Below are positions 40,048 to 49,470 of a stretch of DNA of 64,000 nt, piece by piece. Source of the DNA: Roseovarius salincola (GTDB lineage: Bacteria > Pseudomonadota > Alphaproteobacteria > Rhodobacterales > Rhodobacteraceae); contig NZ_JAPTNL010000004.1 of assembly GCF_026891095.1 (NCBI RefSeq), positions 1 through 64,000 of the forward strand, written 5' to 3'. The notes under the pieces are model-generated. The model saw only the letters and a program-made list of their open reading frames with translations. It was not told the DNA's origin and did not search any database. Within the stretch, counting starts at the first letter, position 1, and every line of letters starts with the position of its first letter. The position numbers and the translations under genes are program-made.

Positions 40048-41652
40048 TTACATGCGGAACAGGCCAAAGCGCGTCTCCTCGATCGGGGCACAAAGCGCCG
40101 CACTCAGCGACAGCGCCAGCACGTCGCGCGATTTGCGCGGATCGACAATGCCATCGTCCCACAGCCGCGCCGAGGCATAAAGCGGATGCGACTGGCGCTC
40201 GAACATCTCGATCGTGGGGCGCTTGAATGCGGCTTCTTCCTCGGGCGACCAGCTGCCGCCCTTGCGCTCGATCGCATCGCGCCGGACCGTGGCCAGAACC
40301 CCGGCCGCCTGCTCGCCGCCCATGACGCTGATCCGGCTGCTTGGCCAGGACCACATGAAGCGCGGCTGATAGGCCCGCCCCGCCATGCCGTAATTCCCCG
40401 CCCCGAAGGAGCCGCCCACGACCATCGTCACCTTGGGCACCGAAGTGGTGGCAACAGCCGTCACCATCTTCGCGCCGTGACGCGCGATGCCCTCGTTCTC
40501 GTATCGCCGCCCGACCATGAATCCGGTGATGTTTTGCAGGAAGATCAGCGGGATACGGCGTTGGCTGCACAGTTCGACGAAATGCGCGCCCTTCTGCGCG
40601 GCTTCCGAAAAGAGGACGCCGTTATTGGCGACGATCCCCACCGGACAGCCCTTGAGATGGGCAAAACCGCAAACCAGCGTCTCGCCGAACCGCGCCTTGA
40701 ACTCGTCAAAGCGCGACCCGTCGACCAGCCGCGCGATCACCTCGCGTATATCATAAGGCGTGCGCAGATCGGCGGGCACCACGCCCAAGAGCTCCTCGGG
40801 GTCATAGGCGGGCGGCTCGGGGCTGGCCCAATCCACCGTGGCGGGCTTCGTGCGATTGAGATGGGCGACCGCGCGGCGCGCCAGCGCCAAAGCATGCGCG
40901 TCATCCTCGGCCAGGTAATCGGCCACGCCCGACAGGCGCGTATGCACATCGCCCCCGCCAAGGTCCTCGGCGGTCACGACCTCGCCGGTCGCCGCCTTGA
41001 CCAGCGGCGGCCCCGCCAGAAAGATCGTCCCCTGATCGCGCACGATGATGGTGACATCCGACATGGCGGGCACATAGGCGCCCCCGGCCGTGCAGGAGCC
41101 CATGACAACGGCGATCTGCGGGATGCCCTTGGCGGACATGCGCGCCTGATTGTAGAAGATGCGCCCGAAATGGTCCCGGTCGGGAAAGACCTCGTCCTGG
41201 TTGGGCAGGTTCGCCCCGCCACTGTCGACCAGGTAGATGCAGGGCAGGTTGCATTCCTCAGCGATCTCCTGGGCGCGCAGATGCTTCTTGACGCTCATCG
41301 GGTAATAGGTGCCGCCCTTCACCGTGGCGTCGTTGCACACCACCATGCATTCCTGCCCCTGCACGCGCCCCACCCCGGCGATCACACCCGCGCAGGGCGC
41401 AGCGCCGTCGTAAAGGCCATGCGCCGCCGTCGCGCCGATCTCGAGGAACGGCGCCCCGGGATCCAGCAGGTTCGCCACCCGTTCACGCGGCGGCATCTTG
41501 CCCCGCGCCAGGTGGCGCTCGCGCGCCGCCTCGCCGCCCCCCGCGGCGGCCTCGGCGGCGGCGCGTTCCACGACCCCGAGCGCCGCCAGATGGCCCTCCC
41601 GGTTGGCCTTGAACGCTTCCGATGACGGAATTGCCTTTGAGTCCAGTTTCAT
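40048..41652 (-). CDS. mccB: Methylcrotonoyl-CoA carboxylase carboxyltransferase (beta) subunit
   Basis: Transfers CO2 from biotin to 3-methylcrotonyl-CoA. A 534-residue carboxyltransferase of the crotonase superfamily: [21 protein letters not shown] at the start, [35 protein letters not shown] (acyl-CoA site) and the second half with [11 protein letters not shown] and [22 protein letters not shown] precedes the ATG. It forms the MCC complex with mccA three genes downstream in the same direction. Also called liuB. Confidence 0.93.
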   Translation of the reverse strand: MKLDSKAIPSSEAFKANREGHLAALGVVERAAAEAAAGGGEAARERHLARGKMPPRERVANLLDPGAPFLEIGATAAHGLYDGAAPCAGVIAGVGRVQGQECMVVCNDATVKGGTYYPMSVKKHLRAQEIAEECNLPCIYLVDSGGANLPNQDEVFPDRDHFGRIFYNQARMSAKGIPQIAVVMGSCTAGGAYVPAMSDVTIIVRDQGTIFLAGPPLVKAATGEVVTAEDLGGGDVHTRLSGVADYLAEDDAHALALARRAVAHLNRTKPATVDWASPEPPAYDPEELLGVVPADLRTPYDIREVIARLVDGSRFDEFKARFGETLVCGFAHLKGCPVGIVANNGVLFSEAAQKGAHFVELCSQRRIPLIFLQNITGFMVGRRYENEGIARHGAKMVTAVATTSVPKVTMVVGGSFGAGNYGMAGRAYQPRFMWSWPSSRISVMGGEQAAGVLATVRRDAIERKGGSWSPEEEAAFKRPTIEMFERQSHPLYASARLWDDGIVDPRKSRDVLALSLSAALCAPIEETRFGLFRM

Positions 41653-41738
41653 GCCGCGGCCTCCTGATTTCTCATGCGCCGCGCTGGTCCACGCCGCGAT
41701 GTTGCATTTTTGCCGCCCCTGCGGCCCTTCACGAGAAC

Positions 41739-41752
41739 TTGACCCAAATCAA
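41739..41752 (+). promoter_or_regulatory. FNR/FnrL-type box upstream of ompW
   Basis: TTGACCCAAATCAA agrees with the FNR consensus TTGAT-N4-ATCAA in nine of the ten conserved bases. It lies 59 bases before the ompW start, a position suited to activation. ompW is a known FNR-regulated gene in E. coli. The site is also about 90 bases upstream of mccB on the other strand. Confidence 0.65.
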
Positions 41753-41810
41753 GGTGATCCCCGGGGGCCGGGCGCATGGTCCGGCCCACTCGGATAGGAA
41801 TGGAAAGACA

Positions 41811-42422
41811 ATGAAGACTCTTACAGCACTCACGCTCGCAACCGCCCTCGCCGGGGCAGCCGCTCCGGCGCTGGCTCAGGAACAAGGCAGCATGACCCTC
41901 GGCGTCGGTATCGCCGGTGTACTGCCCGATGGCTCCAGCAACACGGCCGCCGGCCAGATCTCCGTGGGCGACAATGCCCGCCCGACCCTGACGTTCGAAT
42001 ATTTCTTCGCCGACAATATCGGTGTCGAGGTTCTGGCCGCATGGCCCTTCGAACATGACATCAAGCTCGCAGGCGCCGGCAAGGTCGGCAAGACCAAGCA
42101 CCTGCCGCCGACGATCTCGCTGCAGTATCACTTCACCAACAAGTCCAGCCTGACGCCCTTCCTCGGTGTCGGTATCAACTACACCACCTTCTGGGACGAC
42201 AAGGGCACCGGCCCGCTGGCCGGCGTTCCGATCAGCCTCGATGATTCCTGGGGCCTCGCCCTGCATGCCGGCATCGATTACGCGCTCAGCGAAAAATCCG
42301 CCCTGCGCGCCGATGTCCGCTGGATCAACATCGAAACCGACGCCACCGTCGGCGGCGCCCCGATCGGCAAGGTCGCGATCGACCCCTGGGTCGTCGGCAT
42401 GTCCTACGTGATGAAGTTCTGA
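41811..42422 (+). CDS. ompW: OmpW family outer-membrane protein
   Basis: An eight-stranded beta-barrel porin of 203 residues with a clear signal peptide (about 1-22, ending APALAQ). Mature features of the family: MTLGVGIAGVLPDG, RPTLTFEYFFADNIGVEVLAAWPF, LPPTISLQYHF, FLGVGINYTTFWDD and a C-terminal aromatic residue (SYVMKF) for barrel assembly. GGAAAG precedes the ATG. OmpW proteins pass small hydrophobic or oxidised molecules through the outer membrane. The gene has its own FNR-type box and terminator and lies opposite to the surrounding leucine genes. Confidence 0.92.
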   Translation: MKTLTALTLATALAGAAAPALAQEQGSMTLGVGIAGVLPDGSSNTAAGQISVGDNARPTLTFEYFFADNIGVEVLAAWPFEHDIKLAGAGKVGKTKHLPPTISLQYHFTNKSSLTPFLGVGINYTTFWDDKGTGPLAGVPISLDDSWGLALHAGIDYALSEKSALRADVRWINIETDATVGGAPIGKVAIDPWVVGMSYVMKF

Positions 42423-42444
42423 TCGCTCAACGTCACATCGCTTC

Positions 42445-42474
42445 AAGGGGCCGGTCATCGCGCCGGCCCTTTTC
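42445..42474 (+). terminator. Intrinsic terminator of ompW
   Basis: GGGCCGG (42448-42454) pairs with CCGGCCC (42463-42469); G-U and A-U pairs extend the stem to about ten. It is followed by TTTTcgTTTcTT. This is the most complete rho-independent terminator in the window. Confidence 0.8.
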
Positions 42475-42493
42475 GTTTCTTCCCGCTCGAGTC

Positions 42494-44077
42494 TCATGAC
42501 GCCGCCCCTTCCGCCGCCGCGCGCGCCCTCAGCTCGCGCCGGATCACCTTGCCGGTCACCGTCATCGGCAGCGCGGGCAGGAAATCCACCTCGCGCGGAT
42601 AGGAATAGCCGGCCAGCCGCGCCTTGACGTAATCCTGCAATTCCCGCGACAGCGCCGCACCCGGCGCATGGCCCTCCTTCAGCACCACATAGGCCTTGAC
42701 GATCTCGGTGCGCAGCGGGTCGGGCTTGCCCACCACGCCCACCGTTGCCACCGCCGGATGTGTCAGCAGGCAATCCTCGATCTCGGCGGGGCCGATCCGG
42801 TAGCCCGCGCTGGTGATCACGTCATCCTCGCGCCCCGCAAAGCGCAGGAAATCGCCCTCCCACATGCCCCGGTCGCCCGTCACCATCCAGTCACCGCGAA
42901 ACTTCGCGGCCGTGGCTTCGGGCCGGTTCCAGTATTCCAGCATCATGCTGCCTGCACCCCGGCGTATCGCGATATCGCCCTCGCCCTCGATCTCGCGCCC
43001 CTCGCCGTCGATCACGCCGATCCCGAACCCCGGCGCAGGCTTGCCGATACATCCCGGCCGCGGCGCGAACAGCGCCGAACAGGAACTGGCCACCATGTTG
43101 CATTCGGTCTGGCCGTAGAATTCGTTGATCGTCACGCCAAAGGCCCGCCGCCCCCAATCCAGCATCTCCGCGCCGAGGGGCTCGCCCCCGCTGGCGACGC
43201 TGCGCAGGCCCCCGATCGCGCAATCGGCGGCCTTCAGCATCCTGAGAGCGGTGGGCGGAAAGAACACGTTGCGCACCGCGCCCTCGCGCAACACCCGCAG
43301 ACATTCATCGGGCGTGAACTTCATCAGCCGCGCCGCCACCACCGGCACGCCCAGTGCCAGCCCCGGCATCATCAGGTCGAACAGCCCCCCGATCCAGGCC
43401 CAGTCCGCCGGCGTCCACAGGCAATCGCCCTCCTGTCCCAGGAAATCATGGCTCATCTCGACGCCCGGCAAATGGCCCAGCAACATGCGATGCCCATGCA
43501 GCGCCCCCTTGGGGCTGCCCGTCGTGCCGCTGGTATAGATCAGGACCGCCGGGGTCTCCGGCCCGGTCTCGACCGCCTCGAACACCCCCTCGGGCAAACC
43601 GCCCGCCTCGGGCACCAATGCCCCAACCCCCTCAAGCGGCGCCAGAAGATCGACCCCGCCGGGATCTGTCACCACCAGCCGCGCCCCCGCATCGCCAACG
43701 CGCGAGGCCAGCGCATCGCGCTGAAACAGCTTGAACAGCGGGATCGACACCGCGCCCAGCTTCCAGATGGCGATATGCGCCGCCGCGCACCAGGCATCCT
43801 GACTGCGCAAGACCCCCACCCTGTCGCCACGCGCCACACCCCGCGCCGCCAGCTCCAGCGCCAGCCCGTCCGCCATGCGCCGCAACGCGCCATAACTTGT
43901 CTCGCGCCGCGCGCCGGTAAGGTCGATGATCGCCACACGGTCAGGTTCGCGCGCCGCCCAGTCGTCACAGACCTGCGCCGCCATGTTCAGGCGCTCGGGA
44001 ATATCCCAGCGAAAGCCGTCGCACATCTGCGCATAGGTCTCGGGCAACGGGCGCAGCAAGGGAGGGCGAATGCTCAT
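42494..44077 (-). CDS. AMP-binding acyl-CoA synthetase
   Basis: Activates a carboxylic acid to its CoA thioester via acyl-AMP. A 527-residue ANL-superfamily enzyme: P-loop YTSGTTGSPKGALHGHRM (about 170-187), NEFYGQTECNM (A5), WMVTGDRGMWEGDFLRFAGR (A7/A8) and the catalytic lysine near the end, TVTGKVIRREL. The context (directly after ivd and an LprI-like gene) suggests a short branched acid such as isovalerate, but acetate, propionate or acetoacetate cannot be excluded. The ATG overlaps the preceding gene as ATGA. Confidence 0.88.
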   Translation of the reverse strand: MSIRPPLLRPLPETYAQMCDGFRWDIPERLNMAAQVCDDWAAREPDRVAIIDLTGARRETSYGALRRMADGLALELAARGVARGDRVGVLRSQDAWCAAAHIAIWKLGAVSIPLFKLFQRDALASRVGDAGARLVVTDPGGVDLLAPLEGVGALVPEAGGLPEGVFEAVETGPETPAVLIYTSGTTGSPKGALHGHRMLLGHLPGVEMSHDFLGQEGDCLWTPADWAWIGGLFDLMMPGLALGVPVVAARLMKFTPDECLRVLREGAVRNVFFPPTALRMLKAADCAIGGLRSVASGGEPLGAEMLDWGRRAFGVTINEFYGQTECNMVASSCSALFAPRPGCIGKPAPGFGIGVIDGEGREIEGEGDIAIRRGAGSMMLEYWNRPEATAAKFRGDWMVTGDRGMWEGDFLRFAGREDDVITSAGYRIGPAEIEDCLLTHPAVATVGVVGKPDPLRTEIVKAYVVLKEGHAPGAALSRELQDYVKARLAGYSYPREVDFLPALPMTVTGKVIRRELRARAAAEGAAS

Positions 44078-44547
44078 TCCATGCTCCCCAGGTGATGCAG
44101 CTCCAGCGCCCGCGCGGCAGTCTTTTGCAGATGACAATCGCCCGCGATGATCATGCGGATCGAACCAGCGATCCAGATCGCGTAGCGCAAACCGCATTCG
44201 GCGTCCTTGTAGGCCGCCCAATGGCGCTGCGTCTCATGCAGTTGCCCGGCCAGCGCGCCGTCACCCTCGCGGCCAAGCGCCCCGGCCTGACGCTCCAGCG
44301 CCTCGGCCATCAACGCCTCCCAGGCACGCGTTTCGGCCATCAGGCACTCGGTGATCCCCAAGGTCGTCTGCCCCCCGGGCAACGCCTGACAGGCCCTGGC
44401 CGCATCGCCCGCGCAACCGGGCGCGCCCTCGCCCCGCGGGGCCGCCTCAAGACATGCCCGCACCTGCGCCGCATCCACCCGTGCCTCCTGCGCGATGGCA
44501 GGCGCGCCAGGCGCGGCCAGCAACAACAGGATCGCAGCCCGCCTCAC
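44074..44547 (-). CDS. Exported LprI-like (DUF1311) protein
   Basis: A 157-residue protein with a signal peptide (about 1-19, ending PAIAQE) and a DUF1311/LprI-type domain containing [35 protein letters not shown] and [16 protein letters not shown]. Six or more cysteines are likely disulfide-bonded in the periplasm. LprI homologues include lysozyme inhibitors. It overlaps both ivd (ATGA) and the acyl-CoA synthetase gene (ATGA), so an exported protein is translationally coupled to leucine-catabolic enzymes. Function here unknown. Confidence 0.75.
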   Translation of the reverse strand: MRRAAILLLLAAPGAPAIAQEARVDAAQVRACLEAAPRGEGAPGCAGDAARACQALPGGQTTLGITECLMAETRAWEALMAEALERQAGALGREGDGALAGQLHETQRHWAAYKDAECGLRYAIWIAGSIRMIIAGDCHLQKTAARALELHHLGSME

Positions 44548-45707
44548 CCCATCGCACCCATCAATTCGCGTCCCACCAGCATCCGGCGGATTTCCGAGGT
44601 GCCCGCGCCGATCTCCATCAGCTTGGCATCCCGGAACAGCCGCGCCACCGGCGCATCCGCCAGAAAACCCGCGCCGCCCATCGCCTGCACCGCCTGATGC
44701 GCCTGCACCATGGCCTGTTCGCTGGCATAAAGACAGCAGGCGGCGGCGTCTTGGCGCGTCACGTCGCCCCGGTCACATGCCTTGGCCACCTCATAGACAT
44801 AGGCCCGCGCCGAATTCATCGCCGTGTACATGTCCGCGATCTTGCCCTGCATCAGCTGGAACGACCCGATCGGCTGGCCGAATTGCTTACGCTCGGCCAT
44901 GTAGGGCATGATTTCGTCCAGGCATGCCGCCATGATCCCGGTGCCGATCCCCGCCAGCACCACGCGCTCGTAATCGAGGCCCGACATCAACACCCGCACG
45001 CCCTTGCCCTCTTCGCCAAGGACATTCTCGAAGGGCACTTCCACATCGTCGAAAATCAGCTCGGCGGTATTGCTGCCGCGCATCCCCAGCTTGTCGAAAT
45101 GCGGGCTGGTCGTGAACCCCTTCATGCTCTTCTCGATCACGAAGGCGGTGATCCCCTTGGCGCCCGCCTCCGGGTCGGTTTTGGCATAAACCACCAGCGT
45201 ATCGGCATCCGGGCCGTTGGTGATCCAGTATTTGTTGCCATTGAGCTTGTAGTGATCGTTGCGCTTTTCGGCCCGCAGCTTCATGCTCACCACGTCGCTG
45301 CCCGCGCCCGCCTCGGACATGGCCAGCGCGCCCACATTCTCGCCGCTGATCAGCCCCGGCAGGTATTTCGCTTTCTGCGCATCCGTGCCGTTCAGCTTGA
45401 TCTGGTTGACGCAGAGATTGGAATGCGCGCCATAGCTCAACGAGACACTGGCCGAGGCCCGCGCGATCTCCTCGATGGCGATCACATGGGCGATATAGGG
45501 CATGCCCGCGCCGCCATGTTCCTCGGGCACCGTGATACCCAGGAGGCCCAGATCGCCCATCTCACGCCATAGCGCCGACGGAAACACATTCGACGCGTCG
45601 ACCTCGCCCGCCATGGGCTTCACGCGCTCCTGCGCCCATCGGTGAACCATCTCGCGCAGGGCGTTCACATCTTCGCCCAGATCAAACTGCATGACCGCGT
45701 TGAACAT
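44544..45707 (-). CDS. ivd: Isovaleryl-CoA dehydrogenase
   Basis: Oxidises isovaleryl-CoA to 3-methylcrotonyl-CoA with FAD, passing electrons to ETF. A 387-residue acyl-CoA dehydrogenase: GLGLLGI-like [46 protein letters not shown] and [12 protein letters not shown] are typical of the IVD group. The catalytic Glu is in [14 protein letters not shown] and the C-terminal [15 protein letters not shown] is normal. GGAGGGT precedes the ATG at 45707. Also called liuA. It is the first gene of its unit and carries a promoter with a TetR-type operator. Confidence 0.93.
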   Translation of the reverse strand: MFNAVMQFDLGEDVNALREMVHRWAQERVKPMAGEVDASNVFPSALWREMGDLGLLGITVPEEHGGAGMPYIAHVIAIEEIARASASVSLSYGAHSNLCVNQIKLNGTDAQKAKYLPGLISGENVGALAMSEAGAGSDVVSMKLRAEKRNDHYKLNGNKYWITNGPDADTLVVYAKTDPEAGAKGITAFVIEKSMKGFTTSPHFDKLGMRGSNTAELIFDDVEVPFENVLGEEGKGVRVLMSGLDYERVVLAGIGTGIMAACLDEIMPYMAERKQFGQPIGSFQLMQGKIADMYTAMNSARAYVYEVAKACDRGDVTRQDAAACCLYASEQAMVQAHQAVQAMGGAGFLADAPVARLFRDAKLMEIGAGTSEIRRMLVGRELMGAMG

Positions 45708-45736
45708 GCGACCCTCCTCCCGTCGGTGACATTTAT

Positions 45737-45750
45737 TGAACACTTGTTCA
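45737..45750. promoter_or_regulatory. TetR-type operator TGAAC-N4-GTTCA at the ivd promoter
   Basis: A perfect 5-bp inverted repeat with a 4-bp spacer, directly downstream of the -10 box and covering the expected start of transcription. The form is that of TetR-family operators controlling acyl-CoA catabolism. A bound protein would block the promoter. No tetR-like gene is in this window. Confidence 0.55.
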
Positions 45751-45780
45751 TTTATAGCCATAACTTTCCGCGCCGGTCAA
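45751..45780 (-). promoter_or_regulatory. Candidate sigma-70 promoter of ivd
   Basis: On the minus strand TTGACC (45780-45775), an 18-base spacer and TATAAA (45756-45751). The start of transcription would fall near 45744, inside the palindrome. The -10 hexamer is the best of any promoter proposed here. Confidence 0.6.
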
Positions 45781-45846
45781 TCCCGCGTTAACGCCCGCGA
45801 CATGGGGCCTGCCAACGCGGCGCGCACCGGTGCCCTTTTCGGATAT

Positions 45847-45890
45847 GATACCGACGCAATGCCGACGTGATACCGACGCGTCACCGATTG
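45847..45890. repeat. 11-bp direct repeats, cluster 2
   Basis: Units: 45847-45857 GATACCGACGC, 45858-45868 AATGCCGACGT, 45869-45879 GATACCGACGC (identical to the first) and a degenerate 45880-45890 GTCACCGATTG. A partial unit may precede (45836-45846). They lie about 100 bases upstream of the ivd promoter, between ivd and the 3' end of the DegT gene. The rest of the 45762-45990 gap shows nothing further. Confidence 0.75.
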
Positions 45891-45990
45891 GCGGAAATTG
45901 GCGGATTTGCCTTGTTAACAAACGATTCGGACGCCGCGCGCGACCCTCGCCGCACGCCGCCCTTTACGGTTTCTTAACCTTGCTGAACGC

Positions 45991-47193
45991 TCAGGCGGCG
46001 CCTTCACCCTGCCAGACCGCGCCCACCTCGGCCCGGATGATCCGGGCGATCAGCGCGCAATCCTCAAGGCTGAAGGTCAGCGGCAGGCGCATATCGAGAA
46101 TGCTGCGCAGCACCCTGTCCGATGCCGGCATCCGCTCATGGGGCGCATAGCGCCAGCTGTCATAGCGGCTGGTAAAGCCCACGGGTTCGGCACCCCCGAA
46201 CCACTTGAGTTCAACACCGCGCTTGAGGCAGCGTGCGATCACCTCGCCAATCGCGCCATCCCCCCAATCCAGCAGCAGAAACTGGATCGACGAGCCCACA
46301 TAACTCTCCTCCTCGGGGCGCTCCACCACGGTCAGACCCGGCGTGCCGCGCAAGCCCTCCTCGACCACCCGGTAACGCGCGTTCCAGGCGGCGCATTGCG
46401 CGTCCAGCCGCGCCAGCTGCGGGCGCAGGATGGCCGCGCGCAAATGATCCATCCGACCGGAAACATTGGGGGTTTCGTATTTGACCCGCTCAAAGACCGC
46501 CTCGGGCGGCACCGTGCCATTGCGCCCGTAAAGCATGTAAGAGCCCGACAGTATCGTGGCCCGCGCGGCGATCTCGTCATCATCCGTGACCAGCAGACCG
46601 CCCTCGCCCGAATTCATGTGCTTGTAGGTCTGCGTCGAATAGCACCCGACCTTGCCCCACCTGCCCGAGGCCCGCCCCTTCCAGGCCGCGCCCATCGTAT
46701 GCGCGCAATCCTCGATCACGGTGATCCCGGCGGCCTCGCAGATCGCCATCAGCCGCTCCATGTCGCACAGATGCCCGCGCATATGGCTCAGCATCAGCAC
46801 ATCCGCACGATCCGCCTTGGCCTCCAGATCGTCAAGATCGATGGTCAGCGCCTCGTTCACCCCGACGAATACCGGCACCGCGCCCACGCTCGCAATCGCA
46901 CCGGGCACCGGCGCCAGCGTAAAGGCATTGGTCAGCACGCGATCGCCCGCCCGCACCCCCACGGCGCGCAGCGCACAGGCCAGCGCATAGCCCCCCGAGG
47001 CCACCGCCAGCGCATAACCCGCACCCGTATAGGCCGCGAATTCCCGCTCCAGCAAAGCCGTCTCGCCAACCTCTCCGGGGCCAAGGTTATAACGGTGCAG
47101 CCGGCCGCTGCGCATGACTTCGAGCGCCGCCGCGATCCCCTCTTCGGGGATCGGCTCCTGCTGGGTGAAACTGCCTTTGAAGATTTCCGTCAT
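45991..47193 (-). CDS. DegT/DnrJ/EryC1/StrS family PLP aminotransferase
   Basis: A 400-residue PLP enzyme of the family that aminates keto-sugars for surface polysaccharides or antibiotics. Visible: AVASGGYALACALRAVGV, the Asp-bearing ITVIEDCAHTMGAAWKGR, and the Schiff-base Lys in STQTYKHMNSGEGGLLVTDD. The start at 47193 (MTEIFKGSFTQQEP) begins the conserved part. No other nucleotide-sugar genes are adjacent, although glmU/glmS, waaA and two glycosyltransferases are within 10 kb. The substrate is unknown; an amino-sugar role is inferred from the family. Confidence 0.85.
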   Translation of the reverse strand: MTEIFKGSFTQQEPIPEEGIAAALEVMRSGRLHRYNLGPGEVGETALLEREFAAYTGAGYALAVASGGYALACALRAVGVRAGDRVLTNAFTLAPVPGAIASVGAVPVFVGVNEALTIDLDDLEAKADRADVLMLSHMRGHLCDMERLMAICEAAGITVIEDCAHTMGAAWKGRASGRWGKVGCYSTQTYKHMNSGEGGLLVTDDDEIAARATILSGSYMLYGRNGTVPPEAVFERVKYETPNVSGRMDHLRAAILRPQLARLDAQCAAWNARYRVVEEGLRGTPGLTVVERPEEESYVGSSIQFLLLDWGDGAIGEVIARCLKRGVELKWFGGAEPVGFTSRYDSWRYAPHERMPASDRVLRSILDMRLPLTFSLEDCALIARIIRAEVGAVWQGEGAA

Positions 47194-47307
47194 GCCGTTC
47201 TTTTTGAGCCGCTTCGCCCAGCCGGTCAATGGGCTTGCGCCCCCGGCGCGGCTTCTTTCGCAAAAACCGCAAAGCCGATCCGCGCACCCCGAAAACCGCC
47301 GCGCCCC

Positions 47308-47973
47308 TCAGCCGATCAACCGGCGCACCACACCCGACAGTTCGCCGTAATGCCCGATCAGCGCCTCGGGCGACAGCGCCGCCACCCCATCGCCATCCGG
47401 CCCGAAGGTCACCAGCACCGAAGGCACCCCCGCCGCGCGCGATGTCTCACGGTCGGTCACCGTATCGCCCACCAGCAGGCAGCGCGCCGGATCGCCCCCG
47501 GCCCGGCGCACGGCCTCGCGCAGGGTCTCGGGATCGGGCTTGCGCACCGGCAGCGTATCCGCCCCGATGAGCGCACCAAAGGCATCGAGCGCCCCCAGCC
47601 GCGTCATCAACAGCCGTGCCAGCGCCTCGGGCTTGTTGGTGCAGATCGCCACCTTGTAGCCCGCCTCCCGCAGTGCCTCGACCGCCTCCAGCGCGCCGGG
47701 GTAAAGCGTGGTATGCGTGTCGATGGCAGCCTCGTAGGCCTGCAACAACAACGGGTATTGCCGCTCGATCTCGGCCTCGTCCTCGGCCAGCCCCATGCGC
47801 ATGAACCCCAGCTTGAGCATCGCGCGCCCGCCTCGGAACGCCGTGCCCGCATCATGCAAGGGGTCCAGCAGATCGCCCGCGCCCATCGTCCTGAAACAGG
47901 CATTGGCCGCGGCGATGAGATCGGCGCTGGTATCCGCCAATGTCCCGTCCAGATCGAATACAACTGTGCGCAC
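47308..47973 (-). CDS. HAD-family hydrolase, phosphoglycolate phosphatase-like
   Basis: A 221-residue haloacid dehalogenase-superfamily phosphatase: motif I VVFDLDGTLADTSADL (4-19), motif II CTNKPE, motif III Lys in RKPDPETL, motif IV LLVGDTVTDRETSRAAG. The helical cap and sequence resemble Gph, which clears 2-phosphoglycolate. The substrate cannot be fixed by motifs alone. It is divergent from glmU, with 141 bases between the starts. Confidence 0.85.
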   Translation of the reverse strand: MRTVVFDLDGTLADTSADLIAAANACFRTMGAGDLLDPLHDAGTAFRGGRAMLKLGFMRMGLAEDEAEIERQYPLLLQAYEAAIDTHTTLYPGALEAVEALREAGYKVAICTNKPEALARLLMTRLGALDAFGALIGADTLPVRKPDPETLREAVRRAGGDPARCLLVGDTVTDRETSRAAGVPSVLVTFGPDGDGVAALSPEALIGHYGELSGVVRRLIG

Positions 47974-48056
47974 GTCAAACCCCTTTCCCGCCGCCCATGC
48001 GCATCAATCCGCGCATGGCTGACACAAACCGCAATCTTCTTTGATGCTCTGCGACC

Positions 48057-48084
48057 TTGCACAGCACGGGCAACCCGATAAAAC
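48057..48084 (+). promoter_or_regulatory. Candidate promoter of glmU-glmS
   Basis: TTGCAC (48057-48062), a 16-base spacer and TAAAAC (48079-48084). The message would start near 48091, giving a leader of about 24 bases with a weak purine-rich ribosome site before the ATG at 48115. Confidence 0.4.
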
Positions 48085-48114
48085 GGTCGCCACCGGAATA
48101 CAAAGAGAAACCGC

Positions 48115-49470
48115 ATGAGCACAGCCCTGATCCTCCTTGCCGCCGGCCAGGGAACACGCATGAATTCGGACCTGCCCAAGGTGCTGCACGAGGTTGCGGG
48201 CGCCCCCCTGCTGGTGCATGCGATGAAGGCTGGCGCGGCGCTTTCGCCCGAACGGGTCGTGATCGTGGCCGGGCATGGCGCCAAGGCCGTCGAGGCCGCC
48301 GCGCGCGCCCATGACGACAGCGTGTCCATCGCCCTTCAATCCGAGCAGAAGGGCACCGCCCATGCGGTCGCTCAGGCCGCGCCCCTGCTCGCGGATTTCG
48401 ACGGCGACGCCTTCGTGCTCTATGGCGACACACCCTTCATCCGCCCCGAGACGCTTGAACGCATGGCCGCGGCGCGCGCCAGCCATGACCTTGTGGTCCT
48501 CGGATTCGAGGCGGCCGATCCCGGTCGCTATGGCCGCTTGAAGATGAGCGGAGAAACCCTTGACGCGATTGTGGAATTCAAGGACGCGACCGAATCCGAA
48601 CGCGCCATCACCTTCTGCAACTCCGGGGTCATCGCCGCCCCCGCCCGCCTGCTGTTCGACCTCATCGGCGAGGTCGGCAACGACAATGCCAGCGGCGAAT
48701 ACTACCTCACCGACATCGCCGCGCTGGCCCGTGCCCATGGCCTCTCGGCCACCGCCATCGCCTGCGACGAAGCCGAAACCCTGGGCGTCAATTCACGCGC
48801 GGAACTGGCCGCGGCGGAAGCCGCCTTTCAGGCCCGCGTCCGCGCCGCCGCGCTGGAGGATGGCGTCACGCTCATCGCCCCCGACACGGTGCATTTCGCC
48901 CATGACACGGTGATCGGGCGCGACACACTGATCGAACAGAACGTGGTGTTCGCCCCCGGCGTCACCGTCGAATCGGGTGCCCGCATCCGGGCGTTCTCCC
49001 ATCTCGAAGGCTGCCATGTCTCGCGCGGCGCGGTTGTCGGCCCCTATGCCCGCCTGCGCCCCGGCGCGGAACTGGCCGAGGACACCCGCATAGGAAATTT
49101 CGTCGAGATCAAGAATGCCGTCATCGATGCCGGCGCCAAGGTGAACCACCTCAGCTATATCGGCGATGCCCATCTGGGCAGCGGCACCAATATCGGCGCG
49201 GGCACCATCACCTGCAACTATGATGGCGTGATGAAACACCATACCGAGATCGGGCAGAATGTCTTTGTCGGCTCGAATACCATGCTGATCGCGCCGGTCA
49301 CCATCGGCAACGATGCGATGACCGGCTCGGGCTCGGTTATCACCCGCGACGTGCCGGAAGGCGCGCTGGCGATCGCCCGCGCCGCGCAAGCGGTCAAACC
49401 CGGACTCGCGCTTAAATTGTTCGAAATGCTAAAGGCCACCAAGGCTAAACGCGACAAAGGGTCAACGTAA
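48115..49470 (+). CDS. glmU: Bifunctional UDP-N-acetylglucosamine pyrophosphorylase / glucosamine-1-phosphate N-acetyltransferase
   Basis: Makes UDP-GlcNAc for peptidoglycan and LPS in two steps. 451 residues: N-terminal uridyltransferase with LAAGQGTRMNSDLPKVLHEV (about 7-26), the metal-binding YGDTPFIRPETL and FCNSGVIAA. The C-terminal left-handed beta-helix hexapeptide domain has GPYARLRPGAELAEDTRIGN, FVEIKNAVIDAGAKVNHLSY and GAGTITCNYDG. The stop overlaps the glmS start by one base (TAATG), so both steps of UDP-GlcNAc supply are coupled. Confidence 0.95.
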   Translation: MSTALILLAAGQGTRMNSDLPKVLHEVAGAPLLVHAMKAGAALSPERVVIVAGHGAKAVEAAARAHDDSVSIALQSEQKGTAHAVAQAAPLLADFDGDAFVLYGDTPFIRPETLERMAAARASHDLVVLGFEAADPGRYGRLKMSGETLDAIVEFKDATESERAITFCNSGVIAAPARLLFDLIGEVGNDNASGEYYLTDIAALARAHGLSATAIACDEAETLGVNSRAELAAAEAAFQARVRAAALEDGVTLIAPDTVHFAHDTVIGRDTLIEQNVVFAPGVTVESGARIRAFSHLEGCHVSRGAVVGPYARLRPGAELAEDTRIGNFVEIKNAVIDAGAKVNHLSYIGDAHLGSGTNIGAGTITCNYDGVMKHHTEIGQNVFVGSNTMLIAPVTIGNDAMTGSGSVITRDVPEGALAIARAAQAVKPGLALKLFEMLKATKAKRDKGST

